This document shows, in pieces, positions 28,747-36,019 of a DNA stretch of 45,355 bases. The notes under the pieces are model-generated. The model saw only the letters and a list, made by a program, of their open reading frames with translations. It was not told where the DNA came from and did not search any database. Source of the DNA: Acinetobacter sp. P8-3-8 (GTDB taxonomy: Bacteria > Pseudomonadota > Gammaproteobacteria > Pseudomonadales > Moraxellaceae); the NCBI RefSeq assembly GCF_000214135.1, contig NZ_AFIE01000028.1, positions 1 to 45,355 of the forward strand. Direction: 5' to 3'. A program made the translations under genes and the position numbers. Numbering within the stretch: position 1 is the stretch's first letter; every line of letters starts with the position of its first letter.

Positions 28747-28770
28747 ATTTTAGAGTAATTACTCTAAAAT
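28747..28770. promoter_or_regulatory. 24-bp perfect palindrome (operator-like)
   Basis: The half-site ATTTTAGAGTAA is followed immediately by its exact reverse complement with no spacer. It lies in the 285-bp gap between thiD and the unknown gene at 28892, about 120 bp before that gene. A zero-spacer palindrome makes a poor hairpin but a typical dimer-binding operator. The flanking T-run (28772-28776) leaves a terminator as the alternative. Confidence 0.45.
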
Positions 28771-28891
28771 ATTTTTAGTGATGAATTTTACATCATTCTT
28801 TACACATCCTTTTATTGTCTTTTTGAAAGCTATTGAAAGAAGAAATCTAAAAGGTTTATAAAAAATTGAATAATTTTTATAGGGCTAGAAT

Positions 28892-29383
28892 ATGAAATAT
28901 GAACAATATCAAGAAGATTTAAATAAAATTTTGGAATCAGAAATTTTTGGTAAAGCGCTATTTAAGACCGCGGCAAAGCAAACAAAATCTCAAATCAAAA
29001 AGCAAAAGTGGTTAACCCTTGCTGCTTTGGAGTCACAGACCTTAGATCGCTTAGAGGTGTTTTTACAACAAAATCAGTTAAAAGCTTCTTCACGTTTTCA
29101 TATCAAAGCGCAAGGTGTTGCACTAGGTTATGTATTATCAAAATTACCGTGGTCTGTGGCGATGTATTTAGTCAAAGACGGCACTCAGCCTTTTATGCAA
29201 GTCTTTGAACGATTGTGTGCTCATGCAGATCAGGATTCAAAACTTTTCTTTGAATATGTATTGAACCATGAAAAAAGTATTCATGAATTTGCTAATCGAG
29301 AATTAAATAAACAACCATCTACTTCTTTGGAAATGGTTTTAGAACTCTTAGAGCAACCTAAACCATCAAACCTCAAATCATGA
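28892..29383 (+). CDS. Unknown helical protein, possibly ferritin-like
   Basis: A 163-residue protein, all-helical by appearance, without signal peptide. I do not recognise a named family. The pattern ESEIFGKALFKTAAKQ...WLTLAALESQTLDRL followed later by FFEYVLNHEKSIHEFANREL resembles rubrerythrin/ferritin-like four-helix proteins, in which ExxH pairs bind two metal ions. Here the histidines of the first pair are replaced, so metal binding is doubtful. A plain GGGCTAGAAT precedes the ATG rather than a clear Shine-Dalgarno. Coding is supported by length and regular codon use. Confidence 0.65.
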   Translation: MKYEQYQEDLNKILESEIFGKALFKTAAKQTKSQIKKQKWLTLAALESQTLDRLEVFLQQNQLKASSRFHIKAQGVALGYVLSKLPWSVAMYLVKDGTQPFMQVFERLCAHADQDSKLFFEYVLNHEKSIHEFANRELNKQPSTSLEMVLELLEQPKPSNLKS

Positions 29384-29451
29384 AGCTAGGCTAATACTGA
29401 TAATTTAAATACATATAGAAATGGTGAACACCTCAACCTATCAATAAGTAT

Positions 29452-30117
29452 TCACCCTTCTGTTCTTTCAATATGCTTTTCTTTTAAATTCTGCACATGT
29501 TGCCGATTGGTTTTCCATGATTTTTCTAAAATTTCTTTTTCAATACGAAGCTGAATTCGTCTTAATTTCATAGGTGGAATTACAGATTCCTTAAAATTTT
29601 TCACATAATCTGTCCAACCAGCACCTCGAAATACATTTTCAGGCATTTGAGTTTTAAACTCGCAGTCTGGCATAAAAATGATGACAGAATGAATCAATGT
29701 CGGATCAACAATATCCGCTAAAATTTCTTCCAAAACTTTTTGGTGTTTATAGTTTTGATGTAATGGATTCTGGAATTTATAACTCTTTTTAAAAATTTTC
29801 TGCGTCCACATTTTTTGACGCTCACTGCCAAAAATCCAACCTTTATAATTCTTTGTTTCAATAACGAAAACACCATAAGGGCTTAATAAAATATGGTCAA
29901 TTTGAGTCGTCTGATTTTGTTCATCGGGTAAGGTACAATCATTTAATAAAGTGTAATTTTCTTTATCTAAATAGAGTTTTACATGTGCACTCACCGCAAA
30001 TTCGCCAATTTTTCCTTTTAGAAAAGGTTTAAAAAGCTTAATTACGGCAATGGCAATGAAAAGTAAAATTAACCACCAAAGATTTGATAATAATGGAGCA
30101 AAAATCTGAGAAATCAT
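29452..30117 (-). CDS. Membrane-anchored NERD (nuclease-related) domain protein
   Basis: A 221-residue protein with one N-terminal transmembrane helix (about 12-30) and a NERD domain at 35-150. The domain shows GKIGEF (Glu39), QIDHILLSPYGVFVIETKNYKG with Asp74, Glu87 and Lys89, matching the D...ExK catalytic pattern of the PD-(D/E)XK nuclease fold. The C-terminal 50 residues are highly charged. NERD proteins are suspected nucleases, but most are uncharacterised. It lies 35 bp downstream of the ogt-like gene on the same strand, which might hint at a DNA-related role. Confidence 0.85.
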   Translation of the reverse strand: MISQIFAPLLSNLWWLILLFIAIAVIKLFKPFLKGKIGEFAVSAHVKLYLDKENYTLLNDCTLPDEQNQTTQIDHILLSPYGVFVIETKNYKGWIFGSERQKMWTQKIFKKSYKFQNPLHQNYKHQKVLEEILADIVDPTLIHSVIIFMPDCEFKTQMPENVFRGAGWTDYVKNFKESVIPPMKLRRIQLRIEKEILEKSWKTNRQHVQNLKEKHIERTEG

Positions 30118-30152
30118 TTTAAATTTTAATGTGATAAAGAATCAAATCTAGT

Positions 30153-30635
30153 CTATGGCAATTGTTCAATTTTTAAAAGAATATCCTTATTCTCCAAACC
30201 ACCTGCGAAACCTACCAATTTACCATTTGCACCGACTACTCGATGACACGGCGCAATAATCGAAATTGGATTTTTACCATTGGCAGCACCAACCGCACGA
30301 ACCGCTTTCACATTTCCAATCTGTTCAGCAATATCTTTATAACTACGCGTTTCTCCAAAAGGAATACTCAATAAAGCCTGCCAAACTTTTTGTTGAAATT
30401 CAGTCCCTTCAAAATCTAAAGGTAAATCAAAATTTTTACGTTGCCCTGCAAAATATTCATTGAGCTGTTTTTGTGTTTCTAACAAAATCGGATGTTGTTG
30501 ATCTTCTATTAATTCGGCCAAACGAACTCGTTTTGGATTTTCATTTTCCCAAAGTACAGCAACCAATGCATGCTCATGTGAAACCAGTTTTAATATGCCT
30601 ACTGGCGAACTCATTTCCATAAAAGAAAGTTGCAT
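30153..30635 (-). CDS. ogt: Methylated-DNA-[protein]-cysteine S-methyltransferase
   Basis: A suicide repair protein that transfers the alkyl group from O6-alkylguanine (and O4-alkylthymine) to its own cysteine. The 160-residue protein has the active site IIAPCHRVVGANGKLVGFAG, with Cys130. A helix-turn-helix for minor-groove binding includes FGETRSYKDIAEQIGN and the arginine-finger region VRAVGAANGKNP. There is no AraC-like Ada N-terminus, so it is Ogt/Agt-type. It probably shares a transcript with the NERD gene. Confidence 0.93.
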   Translation of the reverse strand: MQLSFMEMSSPVGILKLVSHEHALVAVLWENENPKRVRLAELIEDQQHPILLETQKQLNEYFAGQRKNFDLPLDFEGTEFQQKVWQALLSIPFGETRSYKDIAEQIGNVKAVRAVGAANGKNPISIIAPCHRVVGANGKLVGFAGGLENKDILLKIEQLP

Positions 30636-30671
30636 CTTTCTACCTTATATTCAATTTTTAATCAGATTAAC

Positions 30672-30737
30672 TCAGCTCGAAGATAATTTCATTAAGATTA
30701 AACCTGAAAAAATCAGCACGACAAATGCATTCGTTAC
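30672..30737 (-). pseudogene. Remnant of the 3' end of a second SMR exporter gene
   Basis: The minus strand here reads ...FVVLIFSGLILMKLSSS-stop, nearly the same as the end of the intact SMR gene beginning 175 bp away (FAAVLIVSGLILMKLSSS-stop). DNA similarity covers about 60 bp and then disappears; upstream there is no further SMR-like sequence. It is probably what remains after deletion of a tandem duplicate, or a partial duplication of the 3' end. Confidence 0.65.
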
Positions 30738-30848
30738 CAAAACGACTTTTACGAAAAATAATTCATGTGAAAGTGAATATAGAAAATTTCGAAAATAAAA
30801 AATCCAAATTTATCTGGTGAATAAACTTGGATTTGAATAAAGTTTCAC

Positions 30849-31166
30849 TTATGAAGATGATAGTTTCATTAGAATCAAACCTGAAACAATCAATACAGCT
30901 GCAAACATACGCATTGCCGTAGCAGGTTCACCTAAAATAAAAATACCCACCAAAAATGAACCAATTGCCCCAATTCCTGTCCAAATCGTATAGGCTGTTC
31001 CCAAAGGCAAAGTTTTCATTGCATAAGCTAAAAGTGCAAAACTTAAAATCATGAAAAATATTGTAATAATACTCGGTGTTAGCTTAGTAAACCCCTCAGA
31101 CATTTTCATAGAATATGCCCAAACGATTTCAAAAATACCTGCAAAAATGAGTACAATCCAAGCCAT
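30849..31166 (-). CDS. sugE: SMR-family exporter, SugE/Gdx type (guanidinium exporter)
   Basis: A 105-residue small multidrug resistance protein with four transmembrane helices. The essential Glu13 is in AGIFEIVWAYSMK. The signature LPLGTAYTIWTGIGAIGSFLVGI is that of the SugE/Gdx branch, whose best-studied members export guanidinium by proton antiport as dual-topology dimers. The ATG at 31166 has GGAGG 5 nt upstream and gives the exact family length. The leader carries two ACGA-loop hairpins of the guanidine-II riboswitch class, which supports the Gdx function. Confidence 0.92.
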   Translation of the reverse strand: MAWIVLIFAGIFEIVWAYSMKMSEGFTKLTPSIITIFFMILSFALLAYAMKTLPLGTAYTIWTGIGAIGSFLVGIFILGEPATAMRMFAAVLIVSGLILMKLSSS

Positions 31167-31191
31167 GACGACCTCCAAATTTTAATGAGAA

Positions 31192-31263
31192 TCAGGTCGT
31201 CCTGACGAGTTTTCTCAGTGAATTTTTCCTTACGAATAAAACACTCAGGGAGGTCGTTCCTCC
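31192..31263 (-). promoter_or_regulatory. Guanidine-II (mini-ykkC) riboswitch
   Basis: On the minus strand, two small hairpins present ACGA loops: GGAGGAACGACCTCC (31249-31263, loop with one extra A) and TCAGGACGACCTGA (31192-31205), separated by 43 nt. Paired stem-loops with ACGR loops define the mini-ykkC/guanidine-II class. The 3' halves (ACGACCTCC and ACGACCT) are complementary to the gene's Shine-Dalgarno region GGAGGTCGTC. Without guanidine they can mask it; with guanidine the hairpins and loop-loop contact form and free it. This matches the known mechanism of the class. Confidence 0.82.
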
Positions 31264-31277
31264 TAATGATGCATAAA

Positions 31278-31283
31278 ATTATA
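31278..31283 (-). promoter_or_regulatory. -10 element for the riboswitch-sugE transcript
   Basis: TATAAT on the minus strand lies 14 bp before the first riboswitch hairpin, which would place the start of the RNA just ahead of it. No convincing -35 was seen at 16-18 bp. Confidence 0.5.
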
Positions 31284-31349
31284 CTGTAAATTGCTTTAAA
31301 TGGATGTATTTTTACATTTAATGACTCAAAATACACCTATAAAAATTAA

Positions 31350-31375
31350 GGCTTTAAAGTCATCACTCTAAAGCC
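31350..31375 (-). terminator. Terminator of the copper operon
   Basis: GGCTTTA pairs with TAAAGCC, with three further inner pairs across a mismatch. It is followed on the minus strand by TTAATTTTTA and lies 45 bp after the copB stop. Confidence 0.75.
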
Positions 31376-31419
31376 CTATTTCCACAATTATATTGAATCA
31401 AAATACTAAAATTGCCGTA

Positions 31420-32397
31420 TTAAAACTTGAAGCGAATGCCCGCGCCGTATAACCAACCCTTTTCAGAATCACTTTCTAACTGCCAAGCAGTTGAATCATT
31501 GCCCTTAGAATATTCATAGGCAATATCGAGGTAAGGCATCACTTTTTTACTGATTTCATAGCGTGTTTCTAAACCCGCAGTGATATTGCTTAGACCTGAT
31601 TTTTTGGCATATTTTGAGTCGTCACTGAAAATAACATCCATATCTAAATAAGGTTTAAATATAAGCTTTTGCGTCAGCAGCAAATCACGCTCGGTTTCTA
31701 AACTAAAACCAGCATAATGATCTTCACCTGCATAAAGGTAGGCATCTGTTTCAAAGAAATACGGCGCCATACCATGCAAACCAATCACAGCATCCAATTT
31801 TTCTTCAGTATCCTTACGATGATGATCTAGTGCTACTTTTTCAACTCGATAGCGCGCACCTATTTGCGCATCCCAAAAGTCTGAAATCATACGGCTATAG
31901 AGTGCTTTGACATCATATTCAGCATCATGCGATTCATGTTTATCCAAATGCGCTTTAATGAAAATTTTATTTTCATCTGTACCAATACGTGTTTCAAACT
32001 CAGATTTTAATGCACCCTCACCATCTTCATTCAACAACCATTTATTGTCCAAAGTAGTGACCGTATAAATCTGTGCCCCGTGTTCTGTACGGTGATCATG
32101 TCCCTGATGGTTTTCAGCCATCTGCTTCTTTGTTTGGGAATGTTTAGTCTGAGAATGCTCAGCTTGATTAGCTTGAGTCAGAGAGGATTGATGCTGAGAA
32201 TGATCCATCTGTTGCATATCATTATGGTTCATTTTGGAATGATCCATTTCAGACATATCATTCTGTTGTTCAGATACCTGTTGCGGTGAAATATCCACAT
32301 GCCCTTCATGCGCTAAAACCAAGCCACTCAGTAATAACAATGAACTCGCTAGCACTGTTTTGGAAAATGTTTTAGGAAATAAATTAGTGATGCGCAT
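31420..32397 (-). CDS. copB: Copper resistance outer-membrane protein CopB
   Basis: CopB is a beta-barrel outer-membrane protein of pco/cop copper-resistance systems and is thought to help sequester or export copper. The 325-residue protein has a Sec signal peptide ending near VLAHEGH. A His/Met/Asp-rich linker (MDHSKMNHNDMQQMDHSQH, about 50-110) is a likely copper-binding segment. A roughly 220-residue barrel domain ends in the aromatic terminus GAGIRFKF. The ATG at 32397 has AAGGAG 6 nt upstream; an ATG two codons earlier abuts the Shine-Dalgarno. It overlaps the copA end by 14 bp, so the two are translationally coupled. Confidence 0.93.
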   Translation of the reverse strand: MRITNLFPKTFSKTVLASSLLLLSGLVLAHEGHVDISPQQVSEQQNDMSEMDHSKMNHNDMQQMDHSQHQSSLTQANQAEHSQTKHSQTKKQMAENHQGHDHRTEHGAQIYTVTTLDNKWLLNEDGEGALKSEFETRIGTDENKIFIKAHLDKHESHDAEYDVKALYSRMISDFWDAQIGARYRVEKVALDHHRKDTEEKLDAVIGLHGMAPYFFETDAYLYAGEDHYAGFSLETERDLLLTQKLIFKPYLDMDVIFSDDSKYAKKSGLSNITAGLETRYEISKKVMPYLDIAYEYSKGNDSTAWQLESDSEKGWLYGAGIRFKF

Positions 32398-34222
32398 GTT
32401 CATCTCCTTTCTGCTCAGTTGCTGAATTCACAGTGTTAGCGTTGCCTTGTTTTTCTATGGTCGTTTTTGATATAGACGTCGTTGACAGCTTTCCATCTGT
32501 TACATTCGCCACAATCAACTTATTCATCATGCCTGCGCTCATGTGGAACAACAAATGACAATGGATTGCCCATTCTCCTAATTCATCAGCGGTAAGCAAA
32601 GCAGTAACGGTTTTTGCAGGAGGTACAATAATGGTATGTTTATTCGGCATATCTACCGCAGCTTGACCATTTTCCAACTGCATAAACATGCCATGTAAAT
32701 GCATTGGATGCGCCATCATACTGTCATTGATAAATTTGATTCGAATACGTTCGCCATATTTCACTTTGAGTGGTTCTGCATCACTGAACTTCTTGCCATT
32801 GATCGTCCAGATATAGCGTTCCATAGTTCCACCTAGACGAATCACCAATTCACTGGTCGCTTCACGAGTATCAGCTTGCGGTGTTAATGACTTTAAATCA
32901 CTGTATTGCAGTGCTTTATCACCCTTTGGCGTAGATGCATTTGCCCAACCTTCCACCACATCATCATTTTTAGTAGATGTCGTTTGTTGATGCTGTGAAT
33001 GATCCATACCTTGCATATCATCATGATTCATTTTCGAGTGATCCATACTCTGCATATCGTCATGATTCATTTTCGAATGATCCATGCTTTGCATATCGTC
33101 ATGATTCATTTTTGAATGATCCATATCTGAATGATCAGTAGCACCGTGTCCCATATCCCCCATATTCAACAATGCACGAGGTCGAGCCTGTGGCATCTGT
33201 ATATTCTGTGTGATTGGGTTGAGTTCATTATGCAAAGTCGCTATTGCAAAACCTGAACGGTCAATCGACTCCGCTTGAATCTGATAATCCTCCGTTTTTG
33301 GTTCTACAATCACATCATAAGTTTCAGCTGTTCCGATACGAAACTCATCGATATTGACAGGTTTTACTGGCTGACCATCCGCACTCACCACAGTCATTTT
33401 TAAGTTGGGAATACGTACATCAAAAAAAGACATGGCTGAAGCATTGATAAAGCGTAAACGGACTTTTTCGTTCGGTTTAAACTGTGCTGTCCAGTTTTGT
33501 TTAGGCGTTTGACCATTTACCAAAAAGGTATAACCCGTAACATCCGACAAGTCAGTTTTGAGCATTCGCATCTGATTCCACATTTTACGATCAGACCACG
33601 TAGCACCTAAGCCATCACGTTTGGCTTGCTTCCAAACATCGCCCAAAGTTTCACGCTGATTTTGATAATATTCAGCAGAAATTTTTAGATTCTTTTGGAT
33701 CTGATCACTTTTTTGCTCATGAAAATCAGACAACATCACCACATAATCACGGTCTGTTTTTTCATGTTCAGCCAAAGGCTTGTTTCCCTTTGGATAAATA
33801 ACCAAAGCACCATATAAACCGTCTTGTTCTTGACCTTTGGAATGAGCGTGATACCAATAAGTACCACTTTGGCGAACTTTAAATTTATAAGTAAAATCCT
33901 GATTCGGTTTGATGCCATTAAATCCATTAAAACCGGGAACACCATCCATCATTCCGGGTAACAGCAAACCGTGCCAATGCAATGATGAATCTTGGTTTTT
34001 TAAATTGTTATGCACATGAATAACCGCATCGTCCCCTTCTTCAAACTCAAGAAGTGGTGCAGGAAACTTTCCATTGACTGTGATGCGCTGTAAAGGTTTA
34101 CCTGTCACATTGACAGTCCCTTCATCAATGTTGAGATGATATTCTTTCACTGCTGCAAAGCCCCATGTTGAGGAAAGCATACAGACAGCGATGATCACAC
34201 TTTGTGATAATTTTATAGACAT
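32384..34222 (-). CDS. copA: Periplasmic multicopper oxidase CopA
   Basis: CopA oxidises toxic Cu(I) to Cu(II) in the periplasm. The 612-residue protein has all copper-ligand motifs: HWHG (82-85), HAH (125-127), HPMHLHG, and HCHLLFHMSAGMM (554-566) with the type-1 Cys-His-Met. A Met/His-rich insert at about 360-410 holds repeated MDHSKMNHDDMQ units, typical of CopA. The signal peptide MSIKLSQSVIIAVCMLSS has no twin arginine, although CopA proteins often use Tat; Sec export is therefore suggested unless the start is misjudged. AGGA precedes the ATG by 8 nt. Confidence 0.95.
   Translation of the reverse strand: MSIKLSQSVIIAVCMLSSTWGFAAVKEYHLNIDEGTVNVTGKPLQRITVNGKFPAPLLEFEEGDDAVIHVHNNLKNQDSSLHWHGLLLPGMMDGVPGFNGFNGIKPNQDFTYKFKVRQSGTYWYHAHSKGQEQDGLYGALVIYPKGNKPLAEHEKTDRDYVVMLSDFHEQKSDQIQKNLKISAEYYQNQRETLGDVWKQAKRDGLGATWSDRKMWNQMRMLKTDLSDVTGYTFLVNGQTPKQNWTAQFKPNEKVRLRFINASAMSFFDVRIPNLKMTVVSADGQPVKPVNIDEFRIGTAETYDVIVEPKTEDYQIQAESIDRSGFAIATLHNELNPITQNIQMPQARPRALLNMGDMGHGATDHSDMDHSKMNHDDMQSMDHSKMNHDDMQSMDHSKMNHDDMQGMDHSQHQQTTSTKNDDVVEGWANASTPKGDKALQYSDLKSLTPQADTREATSELVIRLGGTMERYIWTINGKKFSDAEPLKVKYGERIRIKFINDSMMAHPMHLHGMFMQLENGQAAVDMPNKHTIIVPPAKTVTALLTADELGEWAIHCHLLFHMSAGMMNKLIVANVTDGKLSTTSISKTTIEKQGNANTVNSATEQKGDEHAHH
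33001..33117 (-). repeat. 39-bp tandem repeat within copA (3 copies)
   Basis: Three in-frame 39-bp units encode near-identical 13-residue blocks of the type MDHSKMNHDDMQ(S/G). Differences between copies are mostly silent. The copy number could vary by slippage, changing the number of Met/His copper-binding blocks. Confidence 0.9.
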
Positions 34223-34278
34223 GACTTAATCCTGTAATTTTAAAAATGATTTAAAAATGAATAATTTTAAAATTAAGA

Positions 34279-34770
34279 TTAAGCTTTGGGAGGACGCAAA
34301 ATTTCTTGCCAATGACCTGCAAGATGTTGAACTTGATAAGAACTTTGTAAAGTATTTAGATGCGGAGAATGCTCAGGTGAATCCAACTGAGGAATGTCGC
34401 TATTAAACCAAACAATCGAAGATTGACATGAAAATAGAGCACAATCCTGACATTCAGAATGTTGTACTTGTTTGAATTGAATCAATTGTTTATGGCAATC
34501 TGCCAAATTTTGTTTTTGTAAATCTGTATTCGCATGATGTTCGTCTAACTGCATTTGCATATCCGCACAATGTGCTTTCATGTCTTGAACAGTCATCGCT
34601 TGCATCATTTGCTGATGTTGCGCTGTCCCCATCTGATTCATCATTTGCTCATGTTGCATCTGCATACTCATATGCATGGTTTTTACAGATGCAATAGACA
34701 CACTACTCCACCCTATGGCAAAAACCATAAGACAAACAAACCAAGCTTGTTTGCAGAGTTGAGTGAACAT
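34279..34770 (-). CDS. Secreted His/Met-rich protein of the copper operon
   Basis: A 163-residue protein with an N-terminal hydrophobic signal (CKQAWFVCLMVFAIGWSSVSIAS). The mature part has Met/His/Gln-rich stretches (MHMSMQMQHEQMMNQMG) and several cysteines (CQDCALFSCQ), fitting a small periplasmic copper binder. The C-terminus WQEILRPPKA recalls DUF2946 proteins encoded beside copAB, but that match is from memory. The ATG at 34770 is preferred to a TTG three codons upstream. It is the first gene of the operon, 56 bp before copA. Confidence 0.75.
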   Translation of the reverse strand: MFTQLCKQAWFVCLMVFAIGWSSVSIASVKTMHMSMQMQHEQMMNQMGTAQHQQMMQAMTVQDMKAHCADMQMQLDEHHANTDLQKQNLADCHKQLIQFKQVQHSECQDCALFSCQSSIVWFNSDIPQLDSPEHSPHLNTLQSSYQVQHLAGHWQEILRPPKA

Positions 34771-34806
34771 AAGAACCAAATTTAAATAAACAATGGGTAT
34801 AAATAA

Positions 34807-34835
34807 AGCATATACAAGAATCGAGTATCTAGCAA
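34807..34835 (-). promoter_or_regulatory. Candidate promoter of the copper operon
   Basis: On the minus strand TTGCTA (34830-34835) and TATGCT (34807-34812) are exactly 17 bp apart, about 37 bp upstream of the first gene's ATG. No CusR/CopR-type or CueR-type operator was recognised with confidence. The 357-bp gap between this operon and rpe also holds a terminator (34959-34983) and the DnaA-box-like array (35044-35100). Confidence 0.4.
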
Positions 34836-34958
34836 ATACACTTCACAAAAAACTAAGCTGTTATAGATCAAAGCATGAATGAGCGAATAAGCATTTCATT
34901 CACAATAATTAAAAATGAATACTGTTTTACTCAATGAATGCTAAATCTAAAAACTAAA

Positions 34959-34983
34959 AAAAAGAGCCATTTCGGCTCTTTTT
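34959..34983. terminator. Intrinsic terminator downstream of rpe
   Basis: AAAAAGAGCC pairs with GGCTCTTTTT around a 5-nt loop. A-tract and T-tract flank it on either side, so it can act in both directions. On the minus strand it ends the rpe transcript about 145 bp after the stop and shields the copper operon. Confidence 0.85.
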
Positions 34984-35043
34984 CAATCAAAACTTAGCGA
35001 TATCACAAATCATTGATATTACTTTGGTTATTTTAAACTCAAT

Positions 35044-35100
35044 TTATCCATGTGGTTATCAACACAGTTATCCATAGAGTTATCGTCAAAGTTATCCACA
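35044..35100 (+). repeat. Five DnaA-box-like repeats at 12-bp intervals
   Basis: TTATC-containing 9-mers begin at 35044, 35056, 35068, 35080 and 35092, exactly 12 bp apart and in the same orientation: TTATCCATG, TTATCAACA, TTATCCATA, TTATCGTCA, TTATCCACA. The last is a perfect DnaA box (TTATNCACA); the second and third miss by one base, the first and fourth by two. A degenerate inverted copy (TGTGGAAAG) lies at 35117-35125. It sits just after the rpe stop, in a non-coding region. It may be a DnaA-titration or regulatory site; it is not the usual oriC location, which is next to dnaA. Confidence 0.65.
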
Positions 35101-35127
35101 AGACAAGTGGCGAGATTGTGGAAAGGT

Positions 35128-35814
35128 TTATGTATTTACACTACCCACTTTTGCTAATTCAGCACGCATTTCGTTAATAACAGCTTGATAATCAGGTTTA
35201 CCGAAAATCGCTGAACCTGCAACAAACATGTCTGCACCTGCTTCAGCAATTTCACGGATATTGGCAGGAGTTACACCGCCATCCACTTCCAAACGAATAT
35301 CACGACCTGAAGCATCAATCATTTGACGTGCTTGGCGTAATTTTTCTAAAGTCATTGGGATAAAAGTTTGACCACCAAAACCAGGGTTTACACTCATCAA
35401 TAACACTTGATCCACTTTATCTAAAACATAGTCAAGATAATGTAATGGTGTTGCAGGGTTAAAGACTAAACCCGCTTTAGCGCCACCTGATTTAATCAAC
35501 TGTAAAGAACGGTCAATATGATGAGTAGCTTCAGGATGGAAAGTGATAATGTCTGCACCTGCCTCCAAGAAATCACCAATCATACGATCCACAGGTGAAA
35601 CCATCAGATGTACATCAATCGGTGCTTTAATTCCATATTTTTTCAATGCTTTACACACACCTGCGCCAAAAGTTAAATTTGGGACATAGTGATTATCCAT
35701 GACATCAAAATGAACAACATCTGCGCCTGCTGCCAATACATTTTCAACTTCTTCACCTAAACGAGCAAAGTCAGCAGAAAGAATTGAAGGTGCAATGAGA
35801 TATGGCTTGGACAT
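35128..35814 (-). CDS. rpe: Ribulose-phosphate 3-epimerase
   Basis: Rpe interconverts ribulose-5-phosphate and xylulose-5-phosphate in the pentose phosphate pathway. The 228-residue TIM-barrel protein shows [16 protein letters not shown], the metal-ligand histidines in [16 protein letters not shown] and PIDVHLMV, the [10 protein letters not shown] loop and the catalytic Asp of EVDGGV. The phosphate-binding VAGSAIFG is near the C-terminus. It is a single gene with its own terminator downstream. Confidence 0.96.
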   Translation of the reverse strand: MSKPYLIAPSILSADFARLGEEVENVLAAGADVVHFDVMDNHYVPNLTFGAGVCKALKKYGIKAPIDVHLMVSPVDRMIGDFLEAGADIITFHPEATHHIDRSLQLIKSGGAKAGLVFNPATPLHYLDYVLDKVDQVLLMSVNPGFGGQTFIPMTLEKLRQARQMIDASGRDIRLEVDGGVTPANIREIAEAGADMFVAGSAIFGKPDYQAVINEMRAELAKVGSVNT

Positions 35815-35954
35815 GAATCAACCTAGCAAGAATTTGGATTTTGCATAGTATAACAAAGTTAAAACGCTGAATTGTTTCAAAAACCAACAGTTTTACCGAT
35901 CTTGATCATTTTAAAATTTTACTTACTTTATAAACTTACTTGCTATAAATCAAA

Positions 35955-35979
35955 GCTCCGCCTTTTTAAAGTACGGAGC
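35955..35979 (-). terminator. Candidate terminator after the M48 peptidase gene
   Basis: GCTCCG pairs with CGGAGC, and CTTT/AAAG pairs inside across small mismatches. On the minus strand it is followed by TTTGATTT and lies about 40 bp beyond the stop. Confidence 0.6.
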
Positions 35980-36019
35980 AAACAAATCATCTAAAATATT
36001 CTACTGTTGAATAGAGCTA

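Noticed and set aside
33001-33117. CRISPR-like array
   Set aside because: The units are contiguous, in frame and encode Met/His blocks of CopA; there are no spacers or cas genes.
32384-34770. Copper operon as a recent horizontal acquisition
   Set aside because: No transposase, integrase, tRNA or direct repeat flanks it, and base composition looks like its neighbours.
35044-35100. Chromosomal replication origin
   Set aside because: The array resembles DnaA boxes, but there is no dnaA, dnaN, rpmH or clear unwinding element nearby.
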